Made by a program: the position numbers and the translations under genes. A DNA stretch of 64,000 bases from Rhopalosiphum padi (taxonomy: Eukaryota; Arthropoda; Insecta; Hemiptera; Aphididae), in the NCBI RefSeq assembly GCF_020882245.1, contig NC_083598.1, positions 34,509,858-34,573,857 of the forward strand, given 5' to 3'. Below the pieces are notes generated by a model, which did not search any database, was not told where the DNA came from, and was given only the letters and a program-made list of their open reading frames with translations. Of the stretch, positions 21,301 through 36,300 are shown in pieces (within the stretch, counting starts at the first letter, position 1; each line of letters begins with the position of its first letter).

Positions 21301-24300
21301 TACCTCTAAGAAATAAATTCAGTCGCCATGCCTAAAAAACTGTTTAGATTAATTAAAATACGCGTGTGCTTATGTGTACTTGTAATGTAAATATTAACAA
21401 TATTGACCGTTTCTGTGCTGTTATTCTATTTACGAATAATTGTATGATATATACATGTATGATGTATATTATAACGTGCCTTTTTTGATTTTCCGATGAC
21501 ATCGACAAACAATAGCAAAAACAATTATTATAAACGCTACGAGTTGCGGATTTTCACAGTTTCTTTCTAGTTTTTTATTCTTTTATCGGCTCGTTTTTAT
21601 ATCACTTTTCTAATAAAAAAAATCGCGGACATGACGAATCGCCGAAAATGTGGTCCGTGCCGAATTTCCGACGTCTCTTATAATCCGCCGCTTCGGCAAA
21701 AACGTTATTTTAAGGTTCCGTTTTCCATTGAACTATTGATATACATATGACATATATATATATAGACTCGAATTATGCTTATACATCACACGGAACCACA
21801 ATAAACAGCGGAGATGACATCAGGTGATCGTTGGAAGTCGGTCATCACTATAATAGGTGGAAACTATTTTCAGCCATTTCGTTGCGCGGCAATGCGGCAC
21901 TGTTTAATAATTGATAATATTCGCTAAATGGGCAGGTACACGAATTACGCGCAGTGCGGTCTCTCGATTATTATAATATTGTGTAGACGGACACTCGATT
22001 TTCAAATAGCCTATAAGCTATAATATGTATGTGCATGACGGCTTGCATTCATCGCACGAGTACATAATATTGTCAAGACGACGTGATATTTTGAACAACG
22101 ACAATAACGCATTATTTTATATATTTAAAATTTAAATGCTTTCACGAAAGCGCGTCCCATTAAATATTTCAATACGACGAATCGCGATATTGTTGAATCC
22201 CGCGAGCATCTCTTTCGTAATCTAAAAACCCGTATAAAAATCCACATAACACGATGGTGTGAATATTACGTTTACATTTATTTTCCTTTTTCACGGAACC
22301 TATATATTTCATTTACTTTTCCGGATGAATTCTAAATCCCACCTTTGTCGACTGTCGCTTTTCCGCTGACGCTTTTATCTAATTAAGCCAATTAAGGTGT
22401 TTAATAATAGTAATGATTTGATTGTCACTGCATGTGTCATTTAACTACAAAATATTATACAAAATACGTGTTATAACATTTTTTTAAGACTTTATTTGTT
22501 GTTTTAATTTCACCGAAACAAATGTAAATAAAACTTCGGGTCGTCAAAAAACGTCGTTGTAAAAAGTTTCTCAGCCGATCGTAATACGCTTTAAATCTTA
22601 ATAGAATTAACTTTAAAAAGATTTCCAGTTCAGAAACGTGGATTTATTTTTATCGTTGTTCATTACTACTTCACGAATATAGTTGTTCTTATTTCCATGT
22701 AAATTCATATATATCTTATATTGTCTCCTCGCCGCTAGTCGATATGCGGTGTATATGATAATGTATGAATAGATGATATCTATGGGACCGCCAAAAACAC
22801 TATTGCTTTGAAATCCTTGCGTTAAATCGTTTTTAAATTACATTTTCCCCGTATTCCTGCGCTAAACTTGAGAATATAGATATATGTCTTTGTGTTTTTT
22901 CAATACGTATTTTAACATGCAAATAATATTAATACTTAATAGTTATGATTAAATGACGTATGAAATATGAATTATTATAATTATCTATATAATCTCTTAG
23001 TTAAGTACTTAAGTGCGTAGTGTACAATTTAATAACTAATAAATCATAAGCATATAATATAACAACTAAATAAAATAACATCTTGTCGTTATTAATTACT
23101 TGTTATTGAAATCGTTTATGACAGATTTATGTACACATTGTATTATATGATCTTTTTATAACAGCAAGCCACAAAGGATTTTAAAATAAGTTTACCAAAT
23201 AATTGAAACTACGGATATAATGATTAGTAAAGATATGTATTATAAATATACTAAAACACGTCTATTTATTAATAATGGTCATTGGTCATTACTTTATTTT
23301 GTTATTTTTCCGCGTGTATGATGCTTCTACTTTATAATATACCGTTCATAATAAATCAACGTCTTATAATAATTTATTGTGTGTATTATTCATCTTTAGT
23401 TCAGATTTATAATAATATATCAAGTAGAGATAATTTGTATTAGAAAACTATAGCGGAAATATTGGCTAATTTCTTTTTCTGAAAATATCTAACTCACTAA
23501 TGTAATTTTATATTTCAAAGATCTAGTTGAATAAAAAACTTTCTGAAATTGTAGTAGAGTAGACCACTGCAGGGTTGTATATTATTTTCCTGTATAATAA
23601 TAATTACGAACATTATTTTTGCTACTATATAAATGTAGGTATAAATATTAGGCAACGATCACGCGATCAAAGTTTATTGGGCGTGCTGGACTGACAGTAT
23701 CTTTTTCGTTTTACACACAACATGACTTGATAGTAGTTTTTATATTGTACACAATTTACAACATACAATAATTTACATAGTACGTGTTATATGTAATTAC
23801 TAATTATATTTGTTTTTATTAGGGCGTATGGTAATCGAACTGATATGTTTCAATGGTTTTGGATTTTGTTTTGGGTTAGTCTTAGTTTTATACTTACATT
23901 AGACACAAGTGCATATATTATAGGTATATAGGAACGTACACATGTCTTATTTGTGTTTTTGCAATTGACATTTTAGTATTTACACAAACTGAAGAAAAAG
24001 TCGGCAAAAACGAGTAGGTATTCGTGCAAAATGAAACATACCTTATATTATATTACATAGGTATATATATATAACATATACATTTATACACACATATATG
24101 CACATTCAACATACATAATATATATAGTCGTACGTGCCTGGACTGTATAACACAGAGTATAACATATTAAACTGACAGACGGCGTTTTTGTTGCCAATAT
24201 TATTCGTATCGATTATGTTCTACAAGAGAAGAAGAAAAAATATGAAATAATAAAATAGAAAACCATCGTGTTGATTGATATTGAATTTTATTGTATGATA

Positions 24301-27300
24301 CCAGTAGTTGTGGGAGGGGAATGCTTCGAGCCCGTGATAATTAAAATCTTTTTTTTTTTTTAAATTATTGATTATTTAAATCATTATAACTAACATTATC
24401 ATTATAATTACATTACTAGATACAACATTGTAAATTAGATCACGATATTATATATAATTAATAGATACAATTTTCACGTCAGTTGTTGACTTAAAAGGTT
24501 AAAGAAATTAAGTTGAGCTTAAATAAATTTTTAATTATATTAGTAAGACTGCAGTAAACATATTTTTCTTACAGTTCCAAGAATAGTGGGAGCTCAAAAA
24601 CACAGACCTCATTATTAGATTCTTAATGATTTTTGAGCTTACTTCCGGGATTTTTTTTTTATCCGTCTGTAGATGTCTCTTGCTTTCTTCTTTTAATGAA
24701 AGATTTAAATCAAATTCAGAATTTTCACTTCTCTGTCTTGATTGTTACTTCTTAAACTTTAGAATGTAAAGTATGCAGTAGTAGTACATAATATTTTGAT
24801 GATGTTTTACCAGCTACTGTATTTGTATAAACGTTTCAAATTAAATCGTATTTATAGATACAGACATATAAAAACGATAATTTGAGTTATGATATACAAA
24901 ATGAAAGATGGAAAAAATAGCTTATCCAACTAAATATATTTATATAATATGATGTCTGTACTCTTTTCTCATATTAAAATATATCTAATGAACAATAAAC
25001 TTGTATATACAAAGACGCAATTTAACAAGTGACAATTCTAACTTTGGTCGAAAAAAAATCTGAAGCGTAACAATTTTTGAAACATTTTATTAGTAAAACC
25101 CGATTTAATGGTTTGGTTAATGGTTATGTATATCAAAATACCCATAGGGACATCGATCAAAATATTGATTTATTTTCCCAAAGAATGGTTTTTAGATTTC
25201 AAAATTTATTTTGATTATTATTATATTTATTCAATTTTATGTTATTTTATAGTGTTAAGCTATTTATTAGATTTTCTCTAATAAACTAATATGATTATTA
25301 TTCAATATTCTATATTTAAAAATAAATTTGTATTAGTTATTTAAACGTACCCTCTAAAAATTTGGAATGATAAAATTAATGCCACCCTTAACAAAATAAA
25401 TTTCTATCTACGATACTATGTGGTAGGTAGTGAGGTACTGATTTACCACAAATACATTCGGGTTCGATTGACGTTGGTCCTCTAAAGGTTTTCAATTTAA
25501 CCTTAAATATGACAATATATTATTATGTGTATGTGCGGTATCGATTAGACATATGGACTGCGTGCGTATTTATATTATAATAGAATGGTATGTTTTCAAC
25601 TATATGTGTACTATACGTTCACGATGGTCGAAGAGTGGCTAACTAATTTTATTTAGTTGGGTATATAATATGCTATTATTATGGCGATGACATGCGCAGT
25701 TACACTTGTTTCAAGTGTAACAAGATACGCATAATTCATGTATTATATCGTATAATTTTACTCATCCATGATCTAACATTAAAAATTAAAATATTGATTT
25801 AAAACCTCTTCTTTTTAGTCCATTTCACCACAATATTTAAATTTTTTTAAGATCACATTAATTAATAACATATACAAAAAAACTTAATTACCTATTACTC
25901 AAAAAATTTTAATCTACTTAAGTTCGATTACACATTTTATTAAATTAATTACTTTCACTTCACCTACACGATCAATAAATTACTAATGATAGTTAATGAA
26001 ATATTCTTAATAATTAAAACATACACTTAAATCAATAAAATTAAAATGCAAAAGTTTTAATCAACGTAGACAATTTATTGGACAGCAAGGACAGAGTGTA
26101 TTTTTAATGATATTTACTTTGGTCAGAACTGCCTAATGGTTAAGTTAGTTCACCTGTAGTGGCTACTGGCTAGTAATAGGGTTATTGTATGCCACTGGAC
26201 AAACACGCACATCTAAAAGAAAACATTTTGTAGTTGGTCTACAACTAACGTATAGTTTTAGTGTTGTATGGTGTTATATAAATAATAATAAAATACTACG
26301 TTTGGTTTCGATCGTATACATCAAACAAAACATGAAGTGCCATATTTTTAAGCTTCGTTTTTGTTGTTTTCATGTTTTTTATTGATTTTTTTTTTTGCTT
26401 TTTCACCAAAGGATAGGCTGCAAAAGCACACTGGTAAATCGCAACCAAAATAGTATAATATATATAACAACCGGAAAAAATACTCAAAAATAATAACTTT
26501 CATCGTTATTTTTATTTTACATTTTTTGTATACTTAAAGAAATTGTATACACTACTGTACCTACACGATTCTTAATATTTTAGAAGTGTTTTTTTTTAAA
26601 TTTAAATTCTGAATGTGGAATGAACATTTATTTCAATATTTTTTCTACGGATTTTTTTCTTGGAAAAATAAGTTTAGTTCATACTTGGAAGAGATAACTT
26701 CCTTTTTTCTTAAAGTGAAGATAAGGATTATCAAACCAAGCGTTCAGTATTGTTTTATACAAAGTTCCACTCAAAATCTTTTTTTGAATGTGAGATTTAT
26801 CATTGCTTTTAAATGTAATATTACTATAATTAAGTCACCTGCAGCGTCTGACGGGGTGAGTGACGAGATTGTCCAACATCAGGTATCTGTATTCTTTTTT
26901 ATTTTATTTAAGTAATGTTATAACTTATAACACTTACAACTAATTTAAAAATAAATACACCGTTTATTACTTTTTTGAATTTATAAATGTTTATTGGTTG
27001 TATCAAATTTAAACCATACTGTAAACATACTGAATACATATGTCCTATACATACATAGTATACATAAAAAACAAGTAAAAAACTATTAAAAAATGTTCTA
27101 ATAAGGCTTGAAAATTGTTAAGAGTTCGTAGAACTTTTATTTACTATTAACATTTTATTTAGGCACTTCATCATACATGGCTTATAGAATATAATATATA
27201 TATATATATGATGTCAAGTTTAAAAAAAAACATAAAAGAAAGAACTCATTAATATAACTCATGTGATATATTATGTACGGTCCTATAAGAAGTAAGTATA

Positions 27301-30300
27301 GCGCTATATTGAGGACGGAAAAAAGTCACAATTCACCTCTGTTATAAAATAGTATGAAAAAACCCTTGACGTATATACTACCACCGTATTACGTATTATG
27401 TAATAAAACATAAAATAATAAGTATTAAATAAAAAAAATTCAATCACTATTAATTCTCGGAGAATGGTATACTGGTAACTGGTATTGGTAGTTGTTTGAA
27501 TCATATAAATCAACACAATACAACATTGACTGAATAGAAATTATCATCGGTAAAGTTAAAATAAATTATAAAACAAAAAACAAATACGAATATAATAGAT
27601 CGTTGTGTGTCCGACCTTGACATTGACCTTCTCCGCGTGCTCTATCTCTCTTCTTTCTCTCTGTGTATGTATATATAACTCTGTCCCGTTGACACAATAA
27701 TATTTTACTTGTTAACGTTCGTTATCAATTCCGAATTAATTTTACGGAAGTTCGTGCAAATTGCTATTTGTTTCACATCTGTGCTGATATAAAAAAAATC
27801 AAACGATTTCAGGGGGTTTGTGCATCCCTTAGCGGTATTCCGTGACTGCGGCACCGATTGTAACTATCCATACTATTTTATCCACGATAACGTTGTATAG
27901 GAGAAAAAAATATATTTTCGTGACCTGCGCCGACCGGAAGTTTTGATTGTTCGGCAGCGTATATACCACACTCGCTTCAGCCGCTTCAGGGCGTTGACAC
28001 GACACCTACGTCGACGGGCCGCTCTATTGAATTTGTTTTCCCTATTAGAAATATACCCACCCAATCCACTATATTAAAGTACGAGCTTACACGGTGGCGA
28101 TCGAAACGACGGAGGTATTGAAAGCTACACGCGCTATACATGTGTGGCGTATTGTCCCATATTTGACCCGTCTCATAATGAAGCGTGTACCGATAACCGA
28201 TGATTTACATCCACTGGGTAGCGGTGTCTTTGTAAAAGCGCCGTTTTCTCTATTTACGCAAACGAGACCGATGATCTCGAATACAATCGATCGCACGAAC
28301 GGTCTAACTATAAGACGTTAGATTATAGCTGGACTTGGGTTAGGTACATATAGTTATGATATTTAAAAACAAATGTCGAATGATCGATATTAAATTATGT
28401 AATATATTAGAATGTATAATAATATAATACCTATAACCAACTTTTTAACCTAATTAAATAATAATAACTAATAAGTATATGTCATTCGTTAACGACCCAT
28501 TTTAAACGCGGAACGTTTGAATGTTATCATAATAATTATCATACACAAATATCGTTTTGAGTTTAACGCCGAGACATATAGAATATTATGATCACAACCC
28601 GTTATTATAATACGTTCGTATTTTACGTATTATGTACCTACCTATATATTATAATTTATAGCATAATTATCATGCATTTTTATGGATCAAAGATGAATGG
28701 ATAATTACACAATTTTTTTTTTACATTTTTACTATATGTACCCATTGTACCCGTGTCAGTCGTTTGATCGTTTCTATACTTTAGGTATACCTATAGTCTA
28801 TACTTATTAGTTATTAGTTATTACTTAGTAGTAATAGTTTATATTATATTCACGAACTATGAAGTATGTGTGGTTTTACTTTCAGGGTTGAATCGTATTC
28901 ATTTACAAACACTGTACAAGGTACTTGTATTTTAAGTAGCTAATAAAATAATATATAAGTATGTTGGTGTATGTCGGTATGACTGTATATTAAGGGTGCT
29001 AATCTTAAGACAAAACAAGGATCTAATAACACACAAAAACATATACACATATTAAACTATTACGTGAATATGGATGTTGTATGTTTAGAGTTGAAAAACG
29101 TCATGTGCTATTTAAGTTTTTCGATTTATTTCGTGGCTTATAGTTTATTATATAGGTATATATTGTATATTGTACATCTACAAATGTTCGTACGATTCAA
29201 GTTGAAGTTGTCCTGCAATACTATTGAAACTTGAAAGTGTTGTTTTCTGTTATTGAACGAGTCTATTTTTATTTATTACTTGTAGCCACGAATGAAAATA
29301 TAATGCAATATATTATTATTAGTCTATAAAAGTCGATGGTTTAGGAGAATAAAATACTTTTATGTGTATAATAATGTAAGAATAAACTTTGACAGCAATA
29401 ACGATTTTTTTTTAAACAAGAATTATTAATTTTTGTTAATTATTATACATACAATACGCAAAATTTAAGATTAAAAATAGCGTTTGATAAGATAAATGTG
29501 TTTCCAAGAGCATAATAATTTATTATTAATATAATAAAATACATATATGAAAATTGCACTAAAAGTATTTGATAGTTAAAGAAATTACATTAAATCAAAT
29601 TCACATTACTTTCTTGGTTTTTATAAGTTGTATATATGTAGGTAACTACGCCATAATTGTGTTACATTTTTATTGCATTTCAATAAAATTATGAACTATA
29701 ACATATTTGTGATATATTTTATATATAGCATCTTCCATATTTTGTGTAAAAAAAATGCTAGGAATTATGTTGGTTCTTACAGAATCACCACAATCATTTT
29801 TGTTATACGAAATTTAGAATCCTCCGTACATATATATAAATATATATATATAGGCGTTATTAATTTAATGTGATTATCAAGACATTTTCATTATTAAAAT
29901 ATATAAAAATTATTACGATACAAATATTTTTTCTAAATTGAAATTCCACTAGCTATAGTAAAACTAATTCATACTAATGTACTTATTAATATTTGTAAAC
30001 AAATAGTTTTCTACACTTACAATAAAGACATAAATGTAATATATGAAGTATTCATGACAATAATAACAAGCTATTATCACGTCGAATCCTTTACTTAATA
30101 ATATATAACACGCAATCAATTATAATTGCGATGGTTTTTATTTTTTATGGGGATTAGAACTTCAGGGAGCTGTAATCCAGATAATTTATTGAACCTAAAG
30201 TATAGGGATTATCCAGATTTTACGGATTATTGAAACTTTAAAATTATTATTTTTTCCAAACAAATGATTTAAATATCATTAAAAGAACTTACTATAAGAT

Positions 30301-33300
30301 AATAATAAAATTAATTTTTGAAGAAGAACGGTTAAAAATTCGTTAAAAAATAAATAAATTTTTATGAAAGCCAACGTAATTATAAAGTTTATATGAATAT
30401 AATAATATATATATTGTGCATTTTTATATATTTATACAAACAGTGTAATTATCAATCTAACTTTAATACAGAATTTTTAATCTCTCATTATGAATTAATA
30501 AAATATGCTATACCTACTATTATCATATTATATTAAAATAATACTATACATTAATTATTATACTCGTATTTTATATTTTTCTACTTAACTACTGTATTCA
30601 GTGAATACAACCGAATATAAATTCGACATAAATAAATACTCAGATATTCCAGATTTTATTCTCATTTATAAGTGTTCTATATTTACATTATACGTATACA
30701 TCTATACGAACTGTAAATTATTAAATATATAAAAGAAGTGGATTTATTGACATTATAAATATACATTATTATATTTTAGACATGATTAACGTGAGAACTG
30801 AGGAATCAAGCACATATACAATAAGTGAAGTACCTCCTGAACTTTTTCTGTATACGCACATGATAGAGATGCTCTCTAGCAATAATAGGACCCCCGATTT
30901 TATTTTATATACATGAATATTATAATGATGATTATACGCATAATACTATTACTAAGTTACGCTCTGTTCGTCGATTTTGACGAGAGATTAGATAAGTGAG
31001 ATATTGTAATATCTATGAGTACCCGCAATTTTGTAGACAAGTCACTAAGAAAAACATTAAGATCGTAGAAAACAAACACTCAAGTCTCAAAGTCGTTAAA
31101 ATATTCTAAAATGTTACTATATAAATTATATTATTATGATCAACGGGCAACGGCTGCATACAATATAGATTTGGCAGCTTAATAAACGACGAGTTTCTCT
31201 AAACTATATTATGTATAATAATATATTACTATATTATAAGATGCATACAAAAATATTATAACACAGTGGACCGCATCGAAATACGACGATAAATCGTAAT
31301 TGAATCGTGAGATACTCGTAGGTATTTTATAATGTACGGCGATAATTGAAAAATAAATCACTGATTATATATACACTATACGGCAGTCGGCAGTACACAC
31401 TACAACACAGTCATTATAGCGCGGAGTACAGACTACAGGTATATAATATAATGATGTTGTATAAAAGCGTATAATATTGAACACGTTAATATATCGCATT
31501 ATACTTTATAATAATATATTGCGTGTATTACTGTTGGTATACGCAAGACCAGAGTTTCGTTAAAGTTCGATCGCGCATATTACGATATTATAATGGTTTG
31601 AAGGGTAAGTATACCTACTTTTTACCAACATGAATGCTACAACTCCTGTTTCGCGGTATTTTACGACCCTCGTTATATACGATTTTCAAATCGGTTTTAA
31701 AACTCAATGTTGTCGAAGTGAATGAATTTCCGTATACCAACTTATTTTATTTTTTATTATTAAAAATAATAATTCTTAAACACATGTCACCGTAATAATA
31801 ATATGTTCTTACTATATACGAGTAAATAGAGTATAGTGCATACTATATATAATTATACATTTATTTTTTATACTTAAGACTAATAATTATCGAGTCAAAA
31901 GTTGAAGTTACATATCAATAACAAGTTTCATTTTATTTTAAAAGTACCTTACTTCTAACTTCACGAGTTGAATAGTTCTTCATGATATGTAATTATTAAT
32001 CAATTAATTAATTATGTAGTCACGTTAAGTTATTTTTTCATTAATATAAACTTCATAGATTATAAATATATTCTGTTTTATAATAATTTTATAAAAAAAA
32101 AATATTAATTATAAATTTATAATGTTAAAAATGAATATGAGTATATTATTATGATGTATTGTACTTTGTAAGTAGATACTAAATGTTTAGACTTTCAAGT
32201 ATGGAACACACTATTTTTGAATTTCAATAAAGATCAAAATAACGTCATATATATTATATATATAAATACACCATTGTATACATTTCCATAGAAACTATGA
32301 ATATATTAACTTAACTTTACGATTTAAAAAATTAGTTAACTTGTCCAGCCTTGTTTTCATTCACTTATATGTAGGTAGGTACTATATGTTTATCTACTAC
32401 AATATACTACCTACTATATTATGCACGCATAATGATCATTATAAGTTATATCGCACAATAATGACCTTAATAAAGTAAATTTCCATAGACAACCGATAAT
32501 AATATATTAAGTTCATTGAGTATATTGAGTTTAAAAGTATATCTTAAAGTTTTCATAATAAAACGTCAAATTAGAAAAAAATATTTTTTATGAAAAATGT
32601 AATTGCATATAATGTATATTAATATTTTCTTTTTTTTTCATAAAGTATGCTATTAGATTTTTTCATTTATAATATAATATTATAATCGAAGTCGCCACGA
32701 TTCCCGTAATTACCTCGTGATGGTATACATTTGTTATGAGTTTTTGATAATAATTAATAATTTAAAGTTGAAATATTTATGAACATTTTTATCGCGCATT
32801 TTTAGCTTTTCCGCATTGATGACGGCTGTATAATATAAAGCTCTTGTAAGTTATCGATCGAATAATAAAAGTACTACAATGGAAAAGCGTCTCGTCGGAG
32901 ACCATTTAATCGTGTCGCCAATGTAAATGTTTGAGTATCGTCTCTGTTTTGTACAATTTATGAGTATAATAAACATGATTTCGAACGAAAGTTTCAGCCG
33001 CAAACAATACACAATTTAATGTAAAAGAAAGGGAACACAATATTGTATAACAGAAACCAATATTAGTGTCGAATACGCAATTTTATTTCGCCGAATATAA
33101 TAACGCATTTGTGCTATATTACAATATAAATACATTTGTTTATCATAAATTGTTTTTATATTATACAGGGGAAACAAGTTTATTCGGTCTATACAAATAT
33201 TCTCGACCCCTACGGTTATAGATATTATATTATATATTGAGTTTTGAGATCTTATACGTTTTGAAAAATTTAATCCTAAACCGCCGCTTTTATAGTGCTT

Positions 33301-36300
33301 CATCCTGTACAGCGTGTGTCGTTACCATGCCTAAGGAACAATGGCTGCTGCACTAGACAGGCCTCCGGCCGAATCCTATTTAAATATTATGTGGTTGAGC
33401 ATTGACCATAGGCCGTGTTAACCCAGCACTCAACCGTATAGTCGTGACTTATCAAATTCCAATAGAAGAAGTAATACGCGAAGATGTATGAAAATAGAAA
33501 TTTACGAATAAATTGAATTCTGCTTTTAGTTTAGACTGATATAATTCTTTTCAAAAGTATTATATTTATGTATTATATTATTAATATTTAATTATTATAA
33601 TATTATATATTTATAGTTTATACCACATTATATTAACTAATCAGATTATGTAACTAATAATATAATAACATATATTTTTTATTGTAAATTATTATTGTAT
33701 TGTAAATACCGTAAAACAATAATAACAGATTCATATAGATCATAGTATAAATATAGAATATAGATAATATCTTAAAGTTAAAATAAATTGAAAATGTCAT
33801 TGCATAATAATATATAGTAAAATTCATAATATTACAATAGGTATATATAAAAGTTGTAAGTTGCCGCGAATAATGTTTTTAAATAATAACAAAGTAATCA
33901 TTACAAAATTAAAAGTTTTAATTAGTAATTTCGTCTAAATTTAAACTTAAAATATCTATATAAAATAATTGCCTTAATATATTTTATAGAAATTATAGTT
34001 TCCATATGAACTATTCATGAGAAATCTTGCATTAAATTTTCAAGCATTTATACCAAGCAAATAATTTTAAATCAACATTCATAGAATATAAAAACTGAAA
34101 AAAAAATTCGAAAAATTCTCATGTTTATAAATAGCTCAAAAATGGCAAAAATATTTTGAAAAATAAATCCTAAATACAAAATAATAACATTAACGTTTTA
34201 TGAAAATGTCAAGTATTTATGGTTATTTGTTCTCAAGTTACGCCAAAAAAAACAAAATTGAATTTACGTGAAATTTCCTGTTAATTAATAAATAGGTCTC
34301 TTAATAATATTATTCAAATTATTTATTAATAATCTTGATAATTTAAATTATTATCCAATAATAACGCGATTCTTGAAAATTACTAAAAAATAAAATGTAA
34401 ACTAATAATTTATTCGTAACTAAAATAAACAATAAACATAAATAAATATGTTAGCTTGAGTATTATAAAGTTTGTTTATTATAATTTATGGTGAAAAAAT
34501 GACCCATCTTCATTATTAATTACAGACGTTGCTTAGGCCTTTTGTAACTTAATTGTTGGTGAGATCCACAGTGCCCCGTCCGACTCTGGTAATATTTTAT
34601 GGATGAGGGTGTACAACGTAATTTTACATCTATAATTTACCTGAATCCTTATCACAGGGGAGCATTTATAAATACATCATGCATAACATCTCTTACGGGG
34701 TGTTTATTACGGGTATATACGGGGTATTACTCATTACCTAAACACGGAGATCGTCATTAATATTTCACATTTTAATTTATTCTGAGTGATATAACGTCTT
34801 GTTAAATATACCTACTGACAGCGATTTAATTTAATTTTCTCATGAGACCATTTGGAGGTCCTCTTGGCCAAAATGTATTACATTAATATTAAATATTAGT
34901 TATTATAATGTATTTTATTATTATTTTATTAAACTTATTATTATAACTTATATTCAGTGTTGTGTATGAATGTGGATATTTAGTTATCCTTTATTTATTA
35001 TCTAGATACAATAATGAATTAAATGTTATCTTATCATCTGGATAATTTTTTTTATCTTTGTACAACATTGAACGTATAAAAATCGAAGTTATACTTGTCA
35101 TTTTTGCACCATAGCTACAATATTGTAGTATTGAAACTACTGAGATATATTTACACATTACCAGTAATAATGCATTGTATATTTCTATTTATTCTATCTA
35201 GTTAACCAAAAATACACAGTAATCACAATAATTACACGACTGGTTGTGTAGTAGTGTGATTATAATGGTAATAGTTAAGTTCATTAAACTGAACTTGAAT
35301 TTTAAAAGCTATGTAAATTTAATAGTATTATAAGATAGATAGAATTTATAACGTGTATAGATATTAAATCGAATAAATATTTTTATACAACTTTTATTTG
35401 TAAAAATATGTTCAACAGTATATCGCATAGGTGTAAATTGAGGAGGAGGGACTTAGGGGGGCTTAGCCCCCCTACATTTTTTAAATTTTTTCAAGGAATT
35501 TAATTTTATTTATTAGAGAAAATTATAAAATGTAAAACGTAATTTCTAATCAGGATATCCGATAGGTATGTGTTATACTGTTATGTAAACATTTAAGCTT
35601 CACGTATGAATTTTGTACAATAAATTTGTAATAAAATTAAAATGATTGAGCTATCCGTTAATATTAAATTATAAGTTATAAATGATAACGAGAACGATAA
35701 AAAGTTATGTATTATACGCCGTTAAATAAATAATTTTGAAGTTTTTATATACATTTTATATAATAAATGTTACAATGAAATTGTAAAATTAATATGTAAG
35801 GGGTGTGGGGGGCGAAACTCTCCGCGAGCCTGTTCTATGTTTATAATTTTAGCCCCCCTTCAAACAAGGCAAATTTACGCCTACGAGTATATGAGTACAA
35901 TATTGTCGATATTTATGAAAAAAAGACATTTCACTGAATAAAAAATCGAAAAACTTTGAGATTGTTTAAGTGAAATCAACATAATTATACATAGGAACCT
36001 ATTAAATAATAATCGGGACGATTCACCAAGTATGTTGATCCCTTTTTTCTTTAATATGGGTACTGCAGTCATTCAAAATCTGATTTTTAGAATTTTTAAA
36101 TAAACTTACTTAAAAACCATATTTTCAAATGCTTGAAATAGTTTGTACTAGGTATATTTAAGAAGTGTCCTATGGAAATATAAACTTTTGTTTTTCAAAT
36201 AAAAACCCATTTCTCATTTTCTACATTAGTTGCTAAACAAACAATTTAAACGAACCAAAAATCTAAATCTAAAATTGAATGAAAAGGTGTTTAATTACCT

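Larger units (their letters stand above)
15309..21479. other. KLHL17 intron 1, first part
   Basis: AT-rich, no gene. It holds a MITE-like element (15549-15799), a Helitron-type repeat fragment (about 16580-16650) and an inverted repeat at 18881-18948 within a CpG-richer patch (18860-18970). A TA microsatellite lies at 20573-20594. Confidence 0.6.

Noticed and set aside
25440..25490. GGTTCGATTGAC as a possible tRNA B box
   Set aside because: No A box at the right distance and no cloverleaf arms. No tRNA, rRNA or snRNA gene was recognised anywhere in the window.
26185..26915. Short ORFs near 26.2-26.9 kb
   Set aside because: Phe/Lys/Tyr-rich translations from AT-rich DNA, with no conserved pattern and no fitting splice sites.
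33390..33440. Possible hairpin around GGTTGAG...CTCAACC
   Set aside because: Only 7 bp pair perfectly and the inner part pairs poorly, so it does not look like a miRNA precursor.
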